Below are positions 52,725-61,347 of a stretch of DNA of 64,000 bases, in pieces. The notes beneath the pieces were generated by a model. The model saw only the letters and a program-made list of their open reading frames with translations, did not search any database and was not told where the DNA came from. This DNA is from Streptomyces spiramyceticus (GTDB lineage: Bacteria > Actinomycetota > Actinomycetes > Streptomycetales > Streptomycetaceae): contig NZ_JARBAX010000001.1 in assembly GCF_028807635.1 (NCBI RefSeq), positions 4,141,501 through 4,205,500 of the forward strand, read 5' to 3'. How positions within the stretch are numbered: the first letter of the stretch is position 1; each line of letters opens with the position of its first letter. The position numbers and the translations under genes are program-made.

Positions 52725-53039
52725 ATGAACGCAACTGAGACATCACGTTTTGTCCGACTTCAGGTGGAATTGGTGCTGGAAATTTCCCAGCCCGAAGTAC
52801 TCACCGACGCCGCCCTTTCCCGCGTCACGGACGACGCACTTCTGCAGGACGCAGAACGTACGCATGCCGAGGCCGCTGTCAGGGAAGACGTCGCGGAGGC
52901 CCTCGCCCACCTCGTGGACCCGTTCGATCTGGTCGGCGACGTTCCCGGAGTGGAGCTCGCGCAGGCCTCGTGGAGCAGCGAGCGGATCGAGTACGACCCC
53001 GATTCCGTGGAGTGGGACCTCGATGAGGACGATGAGTAA
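52725..53039 (+). CDS. Conserved small acidic hypothetical protein
   Basis: 104 residues, strongly acidic (ends DPDSVEWDLDEDDE), no signal or membrane segment. Helical middle (LTDAALSRVTDDALLQDAERTHAEAAVREDVAEALAHLVDP). TACGCT seven nt before the ATG fits a leaderless transcript. It lies upstream of the L,D-transpeptidase gene but 230 bp away. Function unknown. Confidence 0.7.
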   Translation: MNATETSRFVRLQVELVLEISQPEVLTDAALSRVTDDALLQDAERTHAEAAVREDVAEALAHLVDPFDLVGDVPGVELAQASWSSERIEYDPDSVEWDLDEDDE

Positions 53040-53268
53040 CGTCCTCCGGGACTCGGCGTAGAAAAATCGGCGTAAGAAAGTGCGCGGCCGCCGCAACCAG
53101 CGGCGGCGCGTCTGCGTCGATGACGTCGATGAGTGGTGTTCCCCACATTCACCCCGGATGTGGAACGGACGAATCGGTACAGGCGTTGTAAGGCATTGGC
53201 AGGAAAATGCTGCCCGGCGGCTCTGCCCGGGGTGTGTGGGGAATTCGGCAACGATGGAGAAGCGTGTG

Positions 53269-54522
53269 ATGACGGACAGCAAGCGGCGCAGGGGCCTCAT
53301 GGCCGCGTCCGCACTGCTCGGCGGCGTTCTGGTGCTTTCTGCCTGCGGCGACGGTGGCGACAAGGGCGGCAGCAGCGCCGAGAGCTCGAAGAAGTCGCAG
53401 GCCGAAGTCGACAAGGCGGCGGCCAAGGACACATCCAAGGCCCGAATAGCCATTACGCCCAAGAGCGGCGCCGACAACGTCAGCATCAACCGCGGCACCA
53501 AGGTCACCGTCAGCGACGGCAAGCTGACCGAGGTCACGATGACCTCGACCGCCGGGACGCAGGTCGAGGGCACCATCGCCGCCGACGGCAAGAGCTGGAA
53601 GCCGGACGGGCAGCTGGAGCGCTCGACGACGTACAAGATCTCGGCGACGGCGACCGACTCCGAGGGCCGCAAGGCACATGAGAACGGCTCGTTCACCACC
53701 GTCTCGCCCGCCACCAGCTTCATCGGCAACTTCACCCCCGAAGACGGCTCCAAGGTCGGCGTCGGCATGCCCGTGTCGATCAACTTCGACAAGGCGATCA
53801 CCGACAAGGCTGCCGTCCAGGGCGGCATCAAGGTGACGTCGAGCAGTGGCCAGGAAGTCGTCGGCCACTGGTTCAACTCGCAGCGCCTGGACTTCCGCCC
53901 CGAGCAGTACTGGAAGGGCGGCTCCACGGTCACCCTGAAGCTGGAGCTCGACGGCGTCGAAGGCGCCGACGGGATCTACGGCGTCCAGGACAAGACGGTC
54001 ACCTTCACCGTCGGGCGCAACCAGGTCAGCACCGTCGACGCCAAGTCGAAGACCATGACGGTCACGCAGGACGGCAAGACGATCAAGACGATCCCGATCT
54101 CCGCCGGTGCGCCGGAGAACCCGACGTACAACGGTCAGATGGTCATCTCCGAGAAGTTCAAGGAGACCCGGATGAACGGTGCGACGGTCGGCTTCAAGGA
54201 CGACGACGGCAAGGGCGAGTACGACATCAAGGACGTGCCGCACGCCATGCGGCTGTCCACGTCGGGCACGTTCATCCACGGCAACTACTGGGGCGCCGAC
54301 TCCATCTTCGGCAGCGCCAACACCAGCCACGGCTGTGTCGGACTGAACGACGCCAAGGGTGCGAAGGACCCGAACCAGCCCGGTGCCTGGTTCTTCAACA
54401 ACTCGATCGTCGGCGATGTGGTCGTCGTCAAGAACTCCGACGACACGACCATCAAGCCGGACAACGGCCTCAACGGCTGGAACATGGACTGGGCGCAGTG
54501 GAAGGCCGGATCCGCGGTCTGA
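53269..54522 (+). CDS. L,D-transpeptidase lipoprotein (Ig-like + YkuD)
   Basis: 417 residues. The lipobox is LVLSACGDGG after a basic/hydrophobic signal. Two Ig-like modules (residues ~55-280; ITPKSGADNVSINRGTKVTV and FIGNFTPEDGSKVGVGMPVSINFDKAI) precede the catalytic YkuD domain, with FIHGNYW and the active-site SHGCVGLN. It forms 3-3 cross-links in peptidoglycan outside the membrane, like mycobacterial LdtMt2. ATG 53269 has GGAGA 8 nt upstream. The ATG at 53254 overlaps that SD. Confidence 0.94.
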   Translation: MTDSKRRRGLMAASALLGGVLVLSACGDGGDKGGSSAESSKKSQAEVDKAAAKDTSKARIAITPKSGADNVSINRGTKVTVSDGKLTEVTMTSTAGTQVEGTIAADGKSWKPDGQLERSTTYKISATATDSEGRKAHENGSFTTVSPATSFIGNFTPEDGSKVGVGMPVSINFDKAITDKAAVQGGIKVTSSSGQEVVGHWFNSQRLDFRPEQYWKGGSTVTLKLELDGVEGADGIYGVQDKTVTFTVGRNQVSTVDAKSKTMTVTQDGKTIKTIPISAGAPENPTYNGQMVISEKFKETRMNGATVGFKDDDGKGEYDIKDVPHAMRLSTSGTFIHGNYWGADSIFGSANTSHGCVGLNDAKGAKDPNQPGAWFFNNSIVGDVVVVKNSDDTTIKPDNGLNGWNMDWAQWKAGSAV

Positions 54523-54546
54523 TCCGTCTGATCCGTCTGATCCGTC
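54520..54546 (+). repeat. Three 9-bp tandem repeats starting at the stop codon
   Basis: tgatccgtc three times (54520-54546). The first TGA is the stop of the transpeptidase gene, so each unit repeats an in-frame TGA. Confidence 0.9.
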
Positions 54547-54555
54547 AGCGCACGG

Positions 54556-54590
54556 CGGCGGGCGTCACCCCCACAGGGTGGCGCCCGCCG
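54556..54590 (+). terminator. Terminator of the L,D-transpeptidase gene
   Basis: 15-bp stem CGGCGGGCGTCACCC / GGGTGGCGCCCGCCG (one T-G pair) around a CCACA loop, followed by ccgttt. Confidence 0.87.
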
Positions 54591-54661
54591 CCGTTTGCGT
54601 TCTCATGGGGATCTCACGGCGGCCTTATCCAGCCATCAGGCTCCGGCCATAGCTTCGCGTC

Positions 54662-56131
54662 ATGTTCTTCACCTACCTCCGGCGCGAGCTGCGCCGACGC
54701 AGAAAGTCGGCGCTCGTCGTCGCCTCGGGGCTCGCCCTGGGCATCGCGCTTGTCATCGTGGTCAGTTCGGTGTCGGCCGGTATGGGACGCGCCCAGGACA
54801 AGGTCCTGGAGTCGCTGTACGGACTCGGGACCGACATGACGGTCACCAAGGCCGCGAAGCCGCCGGGCGAGAACGACACCAGCCGCAGGCCCCGCTTCGA
54901 GTTCGACGCCAAGGACAGCGGCGACGACGAGGAGCAGAGCAGCGACCGGGTGATGGTGCAGGGCTTCCAGACGCTGGCGTCGTCCACCGTCGGCAAGGTC
55001 GGCGCGCAGGACGGCGTCGCGGACGCCGTCGGCGGGCTGAGCCTGCAGGTGCTCAAGGTCAGCGGCCAGTTCAAGCGCGGCGAGGTGGAGAAGGCGCAGC
55101 CCGCGCAGCCCGGAGGACCGGGCGGCGGCAGCGGTGGCGGCGATGTTCGCGGCGGAGGCGCGGCGTTCGGCGTCGACTCCTTCTCCGTCTACGGCACCGA
55201 CGTCACCGAACCCGCCCTGGGCCCCCTCACCTCCTCCAAGGCCAGCTCCGGACGCACCTTCACCGCCTCCGAGACCGACGCGAAGGTCGCCGTACTCGAC
55301 AGCGCCTACGCGAAGGAGAAGAAGCTCAAGGTCGGCAGCAACGTCACCATCTCCGGTACGAAGTACAAGGTCATCGGCATCGCGACCGCCGACAGCGGCG
55401 ACGCGGCCGCCAATGTCTACATTCCCCTCAAGCAGGCCCAGACCCTCGCCGACGCCAAGAACAAGGTCACCACCGTCTACGTCAGGGTCACCGACTCGCA
55501 GCGCATCGACGGCGTCAAGTCGGCCGTACAGAAGAACATCCCGGGTACGACCGTCACTACCTCCGCCGACCTCGCCGACACGGTCTCCGGCTCCCTCTCC
55601 ACCGCGTCGGGCCTCGCCACCAGCGTCGGCAAGTGGCTGTCCATCGCCGTGCTCGTCGCTGCCTTCCTGGTGGCCGGGCTGCTCACGTCGTCGGCGGTCA
55701 GCCGCCGCGTACGGGAATTCGGCACCCTCAAGGCGCTGGGCTGGAAGAGCGGCCGCGTCACCCGCCAGGTCGTGGGCGAAGCGCTGGTCAACGGGCTGCT
55801 CGGTGGCGTGCTCGGTATTGCCGCAGGAGTCGGCGGCGCCTACCTCGTCACCGCCATCAGCCCCACCCTCACCGCGCAGCTCGGCGTCGGCGGTGCGGGC
55901 GGCGGAGGCGCCGGTGACGTCATGGTCTCCGGGCCCGGCGGTGGCCCGGGCGGCGCGGCCGGCCAGGCGGCGGGCAAGGCCGTCGACATCGCACTGACCG
56001 CGCCCGTCTCCCTCACCACCATCGGGCTGGCGGTCGTACTCGCCGCAGCGGGCGGGCTGATCGCGGGCGGCTTCGGCGGCTGGCGGGCCTCCAGGCTGCG
56101 CCCGGCCGACGCACTGCGCCGCGTCGCCTGA
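54662..56131 (+). CDS. FtsX/MacB-type ABC transporter permease
   Basis: 489 residues. First membrane segment near residues 15-40 (SALVVASGLALGIALVIVVSSVSAG), a large extracytoplasmic MacB_PCD domain (to ~320, with a Gly-rich loop GGPGGGSGGGDVRGGG), then three membrane segments in the FtsX domain (WLSIAVLVAAFLVAGLLTSSAV, VREFGTLKALGWKSGRVTRQVVGEALVNGLLGGVLG, and the final AVVLAAAGGLIAGGFGGWRASRLRPADALRRV with the typical PADALR end). Partner of the ATPase 65 bp downstream. Probably exports or extracts a lipidic or peptide substrate. Confidence 0.92.
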   Translation: MFFTYLRRELRRRRKSALVVASGLALGIALVIVVSSVSAGMGRAQDKVLESLYGLGTDMTVTKAAKPPGENDTSRRPRFEFDAKDSGDDEEQSSDRVMVQGFQTLASSTVGKVGAQDGVADAVGGLSLQVLKVSGQFKRGEVEKAQPAQPGGPGGGSGGGDVRGGGAAFGVDSFSVYGTDVTEPALGPLTSSKASSGRTFTASETDAKVAVLDSAYAKEKKLKVGSNVTISGTKYKVIGIATADSGDAAANVYIPLKQAQTLADAKNKVTTVYVRVTDSQRIDGVKSAVQKNIPGTTVTTSADLADTVSGSLSTASGLATSVGKWLSIAVLVAAFLVAGLLTSSAVSRRVREFGTLKALGWKSGRVTRQVVGEALVNGLLGGVLGIAAGVGGAYLVTAISPTLTAQLGVGGAGGGGAGDVMVSGPGGGPGGAAGQAAGKAVDIALTAPVSLTTIGLAVVLAAAGGLIAGGFGGWRASRLRPADALRRVA

Positions 56132-56196
56132 CCGGCGCCGGCATCTGCACCGCCTCGCATTGCCCCGAACCCCTTACGTAAAGCAGGAGTTGACCC

Positions 56197-56886
56197 ATGT
56201 ACCAGCTCAGAGGCGTAACCAAGCGCTATCGGCGCGGCAAGGAGACCATCGACGCGCTCTCCGACGTGGACCTGACCATCGAGGACGGCGGCCGGCTCGT
56301 CATCCAGGGCCCCACCGGCGGCGGCAAGTCCACCCTCCTCCAGATGCTCGGCGGCCTGGACAGGCCGACGTCGGGCAGCATCGAGTTCGACGGCGTCGAC
56401 CTGGCCGCCCTGCCCGAGGCGCGGCTCACCAAGGTCCGCGCGGAGAGCATCGGCTTCGTCTTCCAGAGCTTCAACCTCATCCCCACCCTCACCGCCCAGG
56501 AGAACGTCGAGACGGCCCTCGTACCGCTGGGCCTGAAGGCGGCCGCCCGGCGCGAACGGGCCGCCGAGGCGCTGGACGCCGTAGGACTCGGCGAGCGCTC
56601 CACGCACCTGCCCGGCGAGATGTCCGGCGGTCAGCAGCAGCGCGTCGCGATCGCCCGCGCGCTCGTCAAGCGGCCCAAGGTGCTGCTTGCCGACGAGCCC
56701 ACCGGCAACCTCGACGAGTCGATGCGCGACGAGGTCATGGAGGTGCTCGAAGGGCAGTGGAAGGAACACGGGCTGACCTTCATCATGGTCACCCACGACA
56801 CGGCGCTCGCCCGCCGGGCCCCGCGCCTTGCGACCATCCGCAAGGGGCGGGTCACGGTGACGGAGAACGCGGGTCACGTCATGTGA
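56197..56886 (+). CDS. ABC transporter ATP-binding protein (LolD/MacB type)
   Basis: 229 residues. Walker A QGPTGGGKSTLLQML, Q-loop FVFQSFNLIPTLTAQENVE, signature MSGGQQQRVAIARAL, Walker B VLLADEPTGNLD, switch His MVTHD. AGGAG precedes the ATG by 7 nt. It pairs with the FtsX-type permease upstream. No periplasmic adaptor gene is present. Confidence 0.95.
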   Translation: MYQLRGVTKRYRRGKETIDALSDVDLTIEDGGRLVIQGPTGGGKSTLLQMLGGLDRPTSGSIEFDGVDLAALPEARLTKVRAESIGFVFQSFNLIPTLTAQENVETALVPLGLKAAARRERAAEALDAVGLGERSTHLPGEMSGGQQQRVAIARALVKRPKVLLADEPTGNLDESMRDEVMEVLEGQWKEHGLTFIMVTHDTALARRAPRLATIRKGRVTVTENAGHVM

Positions 56887-56891
56887 CCGTT

Positions 56892-56927
56892 CCCGCTCAT
56901 GTGCCCGCTCTTGTGCCCGCTCATGTG
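56892..56927. repeat. Three 12-bp tandem repeats after the ABC gene
   Basis: cccgctcatgtg, cccgctcttgtg, cccgctcatgtg in a row from 56892 to 56927. The last copy covers the end of the remnant gene on the minus strand. Confidence 0.9.
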
Positions 56928-57185
56928 ACCGTGACGACGGTGTGCGCGCCGTGGGCGGCGAGACGCTCGGCGTCCGTGGCGCGCTTGACCCAGGTCACCA
57001 CGGCGTACCTGCCGGGGGTCAGCGGCAGCTGGACGGCGGACGACTGGCCTGTGGAGAGTCGCCGTTGTTCACGGCGACGAAGTACGCGCGGACGTCGGCG
57101 TCCGTCCTGCCGGGGTGGCTTTTGGGGCTGCCGTGGCTTCCGGGGTCAGGAAAGTACAACTCGTGTGCGGTGCGTCGGGTTCGCG
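56921..57185 (-). pseudogene. Frameshifted C-terminal remnant of an unknown gene
   Basis: The minus strand reads AHELYFPDPGSHGSPKSHPG, then RTDADVRAYFVAVNNGD in one frame. After GD the frame shifts by one extra base (near 57060) and continues as TGQSSAVQLPLTPGRYAVVT, then WVKRATDAERLAAHGAHTVV to a TGA at 56921. The two halves join naturally, and no start lies upstream before the divergent acetyltransferase. The family is not recognised. The strand-like V-x-L-P-L-x-PGRYAVVTWV pattern suggests a secreted beta-sandwich C-terminus. Confidence 0.65.
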
Positions 57186-57200
57186 CGTACGTTCCTACGC

Positions 57201-58175
57201 ATGCCGATCACCTTGGGAACCTCGCCCTCCGACCCCGACGTGGACGACTGGCACTCCGTCGTCACCGCCGCCCACACCCACGACCTGCCGGCCGGCGTCC
57301 CGGCGCCCGGCCGCGCCGAGAGCGCGGGCAAGCTCCAAGTGCCGTCGGCGCGTGGACGCGTGGTCAACTTTGTGGTGCCGGCGGCCGACGGTGCGAACGC
57401 ATACGAAGGTGTCGCCTCGCTGCTCCTCCCCTCGGACCCGGGCAATGAGCACACCGCGTCCCTCGACACCCTGGCGGTACGGCCCGACGCGCGAGGGCGC
57501 GGAGTCGGGGCGCAGCTGTGGGAGGCGGTGCGGGGCGAACTGGCCGCAGCGGGGCGTACGTCCGTGTCCACGGTGCTGGAACTCGGCGGCGCGGGCGAGA
57601 GGTTCGCAACCGCGCGGGACTTCGAGAACGTGCTCCCGATCACCTGGTACGTACAGGACACGACGCTGCCACGCCCGGACGGCGAACTGCCCGACGGCTA
57701 CGCCTTCGTGGAGTGGCCGGGGGTCGTCCCCGACCACCTTGCTGACGCGGCGGCGGTCGCACATGCCGCGATGGAGGACGCGCCGAGTGGCGACAGGGAC
57801 GAGGCGGTGCCCGTCTGGGACGCGGACCGGATGCGGGCCGCGGGCCAGGTGATCCTCGACCGGGGCGGTGTGATGCTCACGGTCGCCGCCGTCGATGCCC
57901 GGGGCGAGGTGGCGGCGTACACGGAACTGGTGCTGCGCGACCCGTCGGACGTACGCGCGCTCCAGTACGACACGGTGGTCGTGCCCGGGCACCGGGGGCG
58001 GGGTCTGGGGCGGGCGGTGAAGCTGCGGATGCTGCGGGTGCTGGCGGAGGGGTACCCGGGGGTGCGGCAGATCGGGACGACTGTGGCTGACGAGAACGGT
58101 CCGATGCGGGCGGTGAATGAGGCGCTGGGATATGGGCGGGAGCGGGGGAGCGGGGTTTTCCAGGCGAAGGTTTAG
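57201..58175 (+). CDS. Double-domain GNAT acetyltransferase
   Basis: 324 residues with two GNAT domains in tandem. The first has LDTLAVRPDARGRGVGAQLWEAVRGEL (acetyl-CoA loop RGRGVG). The second has ALQYDTVVVPGHRGRGLGRAVKLRMLRVL (RGRGLG) and ends TTVADENGPMRAVNEALGYGRERGSGVFQ. Such double GNATs resemble mycothiol synthase in layout, but MshD marks are not specific here, so the substrate is open. TACGTT seven nt before the ATG suggests a leaderless start. Confidence 0.9.
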   Translation: MPITLGTSPSDPDVDDWHSVVTAAHTHDLPAGVPAPGRAESAGKLQVPSARGRVVNFVVPAADGANAYEGVASLLLPSDPGNEHTASLDTLAVRPDARGRGVGAQLWEAVRGELAAAGRTSVSTVLELGGAGERFATARDFENVLPITWYVQDTTLPRPDGELPDGYAFVEWPGVVPDHLADAAAVAHAAMEDAPSGDRDEAVPVWDADRMRAAGQVILDRGGVMLTVAAVDARGEVAAYTELVLRDPSDVRALQYDTVVVPGHRGRGLGRAVKLRMLRVLAEGYPGVRQIGTTVADENGPMRAVNEALGYGRERGSGVFQAKV

Positions 58176-58212
58176 GGCGGGGAGGGGAACAGTCCCGCGC
58201 AGCGGCCCGCAC

Positions 58213-58830
58213 CTACACCTGTCGCCCCGCCACCAGATCCCGCCGCCGGACATAGCGCAGCCCCGCCACATCCTCGTACAGTTCGCCCTCCCAGTTGTCC
58301 CGCACCGTCCCCCGCGGCGTCCCCGGAGTCCTGCTCAGCCCCCGCCACAAGTCCCGTATCCAGTACCAGGGTTGCATCGGCACCCAGCACAGTCCCGCCA
58401 GCCAGCGCTGGAGCGTGCGCAGGGGGCCGGGGCGGCCGCCGTCGGACGCGCGCACCACGCGTATGCCGACCAGCAGCTTGCCCACGCTCGCCCGCGTCAG
58501 CAGTGTCAGGACGTACTGGTTGGCGAAGGAGACCCCGACCAGGCACGCGAGCATGGTGCCGAATGCCGGGCTGCCGTCCACCAGGCCGTCGTAACCGTGC
58601 GGCAGGACACGCGGCCCCACGACGAACACGAGCGCCGCGTCGATCACGACGGCGCACACCCGCCGCCCGTCCCCGGCGGGGCGAGGCGCCTGATAAGGCG
58701 TCGCCCGGTACGGCGCTTGGTATGGCGATTGGTGCTGCGGCTGCTGCGGCGCGTACGGATACTGCTGCTGGTAAGGGCCGGGCTGCTGGTAGGGATAGTG
58801 CTGCTGCCCCCGTGAACCGTTCATGTACAC
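58213..58830 (-). CDS. RDD-family membrane protein with Pro/Gln/Tyr-rich N-terminus
   Basis: 205 residues. The first ~50 are a disordered QQPGPYQQQYPYAPQQPQ-type stretch. Then follows an RDD domain: RRVCAVVIDAALVFVV (the Arg-Asp mark), a second and third membrane segment (FGTMLACLVGVSFANQYVLTLL), and ASVGKLLVGIRVVRASDG. The tail WEGELYEDVAGLRYVRRRDL is charged. The RDD family is of uncertain function, with some ion-transport links. GTG 58830 (GGGAG 7 nt upstream) or ATG 58824 can start it. Divergent from the hemoglobin fusion gene with 24 bp between. Confidence 0.87.
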   Translation of the reverse strand: MYMNGSRGQQHYPYQQPGPYQQQYPYAPQQPQHQSPYQAPYRATPYQAPRPAGDGRRVCAVVIDAALVFVVGPRVLPHGYDGLVDGSPAFGTMLACLVGVSFANQYVLTLLTRASVGKLLVGIRVVRASDGGRPGPLRTLQRWLAGLCWVPMQPWYWIRDLWRGLSRTPGTPRGTVRDNWEGELYEDVAGLRYVRRRDLVAGRQV

Positions 58831-58854
58831 ATCATCTCCCAGGGAGAAACGCAC

Positions 58855-59616
58855 ATGACCGTCGAGTACATCCGATACCGCATCCCCGAGGGTCGCGCCG
58901 CGGAGTTCGAGGCCGCCTACGCCCGCGCCTCCGTGCCGCTCAGCCAGTCGCCCCAGTGCGTCGACTACGAGCTCGCGCGCTGCGAGGAGGAGCCCGAGAG
59001 CTACATCCTGCGCATCGTCTGGACCTCCACCCACGACCACCTCGAAGGCTTCCGCCGCAGCGAGCAGTTCAAGGCCTTCTTCGCCGAGGTCCGCCCGTAC
59101 GTCGAGCAGATCGAGGAGATGCGGCACTACGCACCCACCGCCGTGCACGGCACCGGCGGGTCCGTGCCCTCCCTCTACACCTGGGCCGGCGGCGCCGAAG
59201 CCCTTGAACGGCTCACCGACGCGTTCTACACCCGCGTACGCAAGGACGAGATCCTCGCCCCGGTCTTCGAGGGCATGTCCCCCGACCACCCCGCCCAGGT
59301 CGCGCGCTGGCTCGGCGAGGTCTTCGGCGGCCCCGCCCGCTACACGGAGGAGAACGGCGGCTACCCCGCCATGCTCGCCCACCACCTCGACAAGGCCATC
59401 ACCGAGCGCCAGCGCCGCCGCTGGGTGTCGCTGCTGATGGACGCGGCCGACGAGACGGGCCTGCCCGACGACCCGGAGTTCCGTTCGGCGTTTGCCGCGT
59501 ACGTCGAATGGGGCACCCGGATCGCCCTCACCAACTCGCAGCCGGGCGCCAACCCGCCCCGCAGAGCGCCGGTCCCGCGCTGGGGCTGGGGCGTGGCGCC
59601 GCCGTACCAGCCGTGA
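58855..59616 (+). CDS. Antibiotic monooxygenase-truncated hemoglobin fusion
   Basis: 253 residues with two domains. Residues ~1-95: ABM (antibiotic biosynthesis monooxygenase) domain, a ferredoxin-like barrel (VEYIRYRIPEGRAAEFEAAYA, YELARCEEEPESYILRIVWTS). Residues ~105-240: group II truncated hemoglobin: LYTWAGGAEALERLTDAFYTRVRKDEILAPVF, HPAQVARWLGEVFGGPARYTEENGGYPAMLAHHLDKAITERQRRRWVSLLMDAAD with the proximal His in the F-helix region. A chimera of this type was described in S. avermitilis. Its partner molecule and chemistry are unsettled. AGGGAGAA lies 8 nt before the ATG. Confidence 0.93.
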   Translation: MTVEYIRYRIPEGRAAEFEAAYARASVPLSQSPQCVDYELARCEEEPESYILRIVWTSTHDHLEGFRRSEQFKAFFAEVRPYVEQIEEMRHYAPTAVHGTGGSVPSLYTWAGGAEALERLTDAFYTRVRKDEILAPVFEGMSPDHPAQVARWLGEVFGGPARYTEENGGYPAMLAHHLDKAITERQRRRWVSLLMDAADETGLPDDPEFRSAFAAYVEWGTRIALTNSQPGANPPRRAPVPRWGWGVAPPYQP

Positions 59617-59749
59617 CTCGCCGCCGTACCAGCGGTGACCGATCTGACGGCCATCAGGTCATTACCTGAGCGGTAATCGACGGCCATGGATCCCCCCGGC
59701 AGGATCTGAGTCACCAGCCACACGAACCACCATCGAGGGAGCAGCACAC

Positions 59750-60094
59750 ATGAGCGCCTACGCCATCGGTCATCTTCAGGTTGCCGCCCCGCACGAGGAC
59801 GTCTTCGAGTACATGGAGCGCATCCAGACCACCCTCGACCCCTTCGGCGGATACTTCCTCGTCCACGGTGCGGAAGTCGAAGTCCGCGAGGGGGAGTGGC
59901 CGGGATACCTGGTGATCATCGGCTTCCCGGGCGTCGAGAAGGCGCGTGCCTGGTACGACTCCGAGGCGTACCAGGAGATCCTGCCGCTGCGTACGAAGCA
60001 CATCACGGGTGATGTGGTCCTGGTCGAGGGTGTTGCTCCGGGGTACGACGCGGCCGAGACGGCGGCGAGGATGCGGCGGGAGTCGGCGGTGTGA
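59750..60094 (+). CDS. DUF1330-family protein
   Basis: 114 residues matching DUF1330: YAIGHLQVAAPHEDVFEYMERIQTTLDPFGGYFLVHGAEVEVREGEWPGYLVIIGFPGVEKARAWYDSEAYQEILPLRTKH. It is a dimeric ferredoxin-like fold related to ABM domains. Ends before a short duplicated cggcggtgtgagca repeat (60086-60122). Function unknown. The ABM-like fold beside the ABM-globin gene may be coincidence. Confidence 0.88.
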   Translation: MSAYAIGHLQVAAPHEDVFEYMERIQTTLDPFGGYFLVHGAEVEVREGEWPGYLVIIGFPGVEKARAWYDSEAYQEILPLRTKHITGDVVLVEGVAPGYDAAETAARMRRESAV

Positions 60095-60239
60095 GCACGG
60101 CGGTGTGAGCACGGCGGTGTGAGTGCGCCGGGGTGAGCGCGGCGGCACCCACGCCACCACGCGCCGACGGGCGGCGGCCCGCCCCCAGCGCGGCAAGGCC
60201 ACGGGGGCGGCGAGCGAGAACAAATTTCCGCCCGCGCTG

Positions 60240-60962
60240 TCAGTTCCATTCGCAGCCGATGCCGTCACCGTCGCGGTCGAGGCGATGAGGGTCGGACGAG
60301 CCGACCCAGACGGGTCCGGGAAGGTCCGCGCAGTCGACGTCGGGCACACCTGCGGGAGGCCCCGGTGGGTAGGTGCTCTCGGGTTCGTCCGGCGGCGCCG
60401 GCGGTTCCACGAGGCGTATGGCGGCGTCAACTATGATCCCGCCCCTGACTGTGTAAGTGCCCTCGTAGGACTGCTCGGTCCCATCCGGCCGCAGCACATC
60501 GATCGTGACAGTGACGATCCCGCCGCTGACATCAAGGATGTGAACGGTGTCGCGGTCAACATCGGCAAACCCTGCCGCGAAGGACGAGTAGGAAGGGTCG
60601 CCAAGGTTCTTGCCTCCGAGGTCCCACGCCCGTCGGTAGTCGCGCGCGTTGATGGCATCGAAGTACGCCTCGACGGTGGAGGCGGCGTCACGAGTGGGGG
60701 CGGGCGGCTTCGGCGTGGTCGGGGCTGGGGGCGGAGGTGGAGGTGGAGGCGGGGTGGGCTTCGGCGGCGTCGGGGTGGGCCTTGGCTCAGGGGTGACGGT
60801 CTCGGTCTGGGCCTCGGTCCGGGTCTCGGTCTGCGTCCGGGTGACCGTCGGAGTGGTCCCCTGCGGCGTCTCGTCGCCGTCGGAACCACAGCCACTGAGC
60901 CCTGCCACAGCCAGGGCCGCCGTCAGGAGGAGGGCGGAGCCTGAGGAGAGGACGCGGCGCAT
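60240..60962 (-). CDS. Lipoprotein with C-terminal Excalibur-like calcium-binding domain
   Basis: 240 residues. Lipobox LAVAGLSGCGSDGDE. A Thr/Pro linker (TPTPPKPTPPPPPPPPPAP) leads to a ~100-residue SnoaL/NTF2-like domain (DAASTVEAYFDAINARDYRRAWDLGGKNLG, TVHILDVSGGIVTVTIDVL). The end is an Excalibur motif: VDCADLPGPVWVGSSDPHRLDRDGDGIGCEWN, with the DxDxDGxGCE calcium loop. ATG 60962 has GAGGTG 6-7 nt upstream. ATG 60968 overlaps it. An extracellular anchored protein, role unknown. Confidence 0.87.
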   Translation of the reverse strand: MRRVLSSGSALLLTAALAVAGLSGCGSDGDETPQGTTPTVTRTQTETRTEAQTETVTPEPRPTPTPPKPTPPPPPPPPPAPTTPKPPAPTRDAASTVEAYFDAINARDYRRAWDLGGKNLGDPSYSSFAAGFADVDRDTVHILDVSGGIVTVTIDVLRPDGTEQSYEGTYTVRGGIIVDAAIRLVEPPAPPDEPESTYPPGPPAGVPDVDCADLPGPVWVGSSDPHRLDRDGDGIGCEWN

Positions 60963-61347
60963 AGGCATCACCTCACGGAGAGGATCCCGCATTCACTCCA
61001 GTGTGCGCCGCCGGTTTGGGACGCGCCTGTGGATCACCTGAGGCGGTCGGTCGTCGCCTGGCCAGCCGGCAGGAACGCTTCCGGGCGCAGCTCGGCGACC
61101 GTGACATCGTTCGCGGTGCCGAAGTGGGCAAGGTGCTCAGGAGCCGGAGTTCGCCGTCACCGTCGCTCGCCGTTGCCGTTGCCCGTGAAGGGGGAAAGTC
61201 CTGCGCGGTCTGACATGCCGAACCACCTGGATCCTGGCCCTGGTTGGGCCGCTGACCATGACGGTACGAGGGTCATGCGCGGCCGTCTACGCGCACTCGC
61301 GACTATGCGCGTTGTGCGCGTTGTGGCATGAACCGGCCGTCGCCCCA
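60963..61347. other. Gene-poor region with a possible gene fragment
   Basis: 385 bp with no intact gene. At 61034-61156 the minus strand reads EHLAHFGTANDVTVAELRPE, then AFLPAGQATTDRLR and a TGA. It reads like the C-terminal end of a soluble protein, cut off by an in-frame stop upstream. At 61280-61330 there are short repeats of gcgcgttgt. This fits a decayed boundary next to the msrA/toxin region. Confidence 0.45.
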
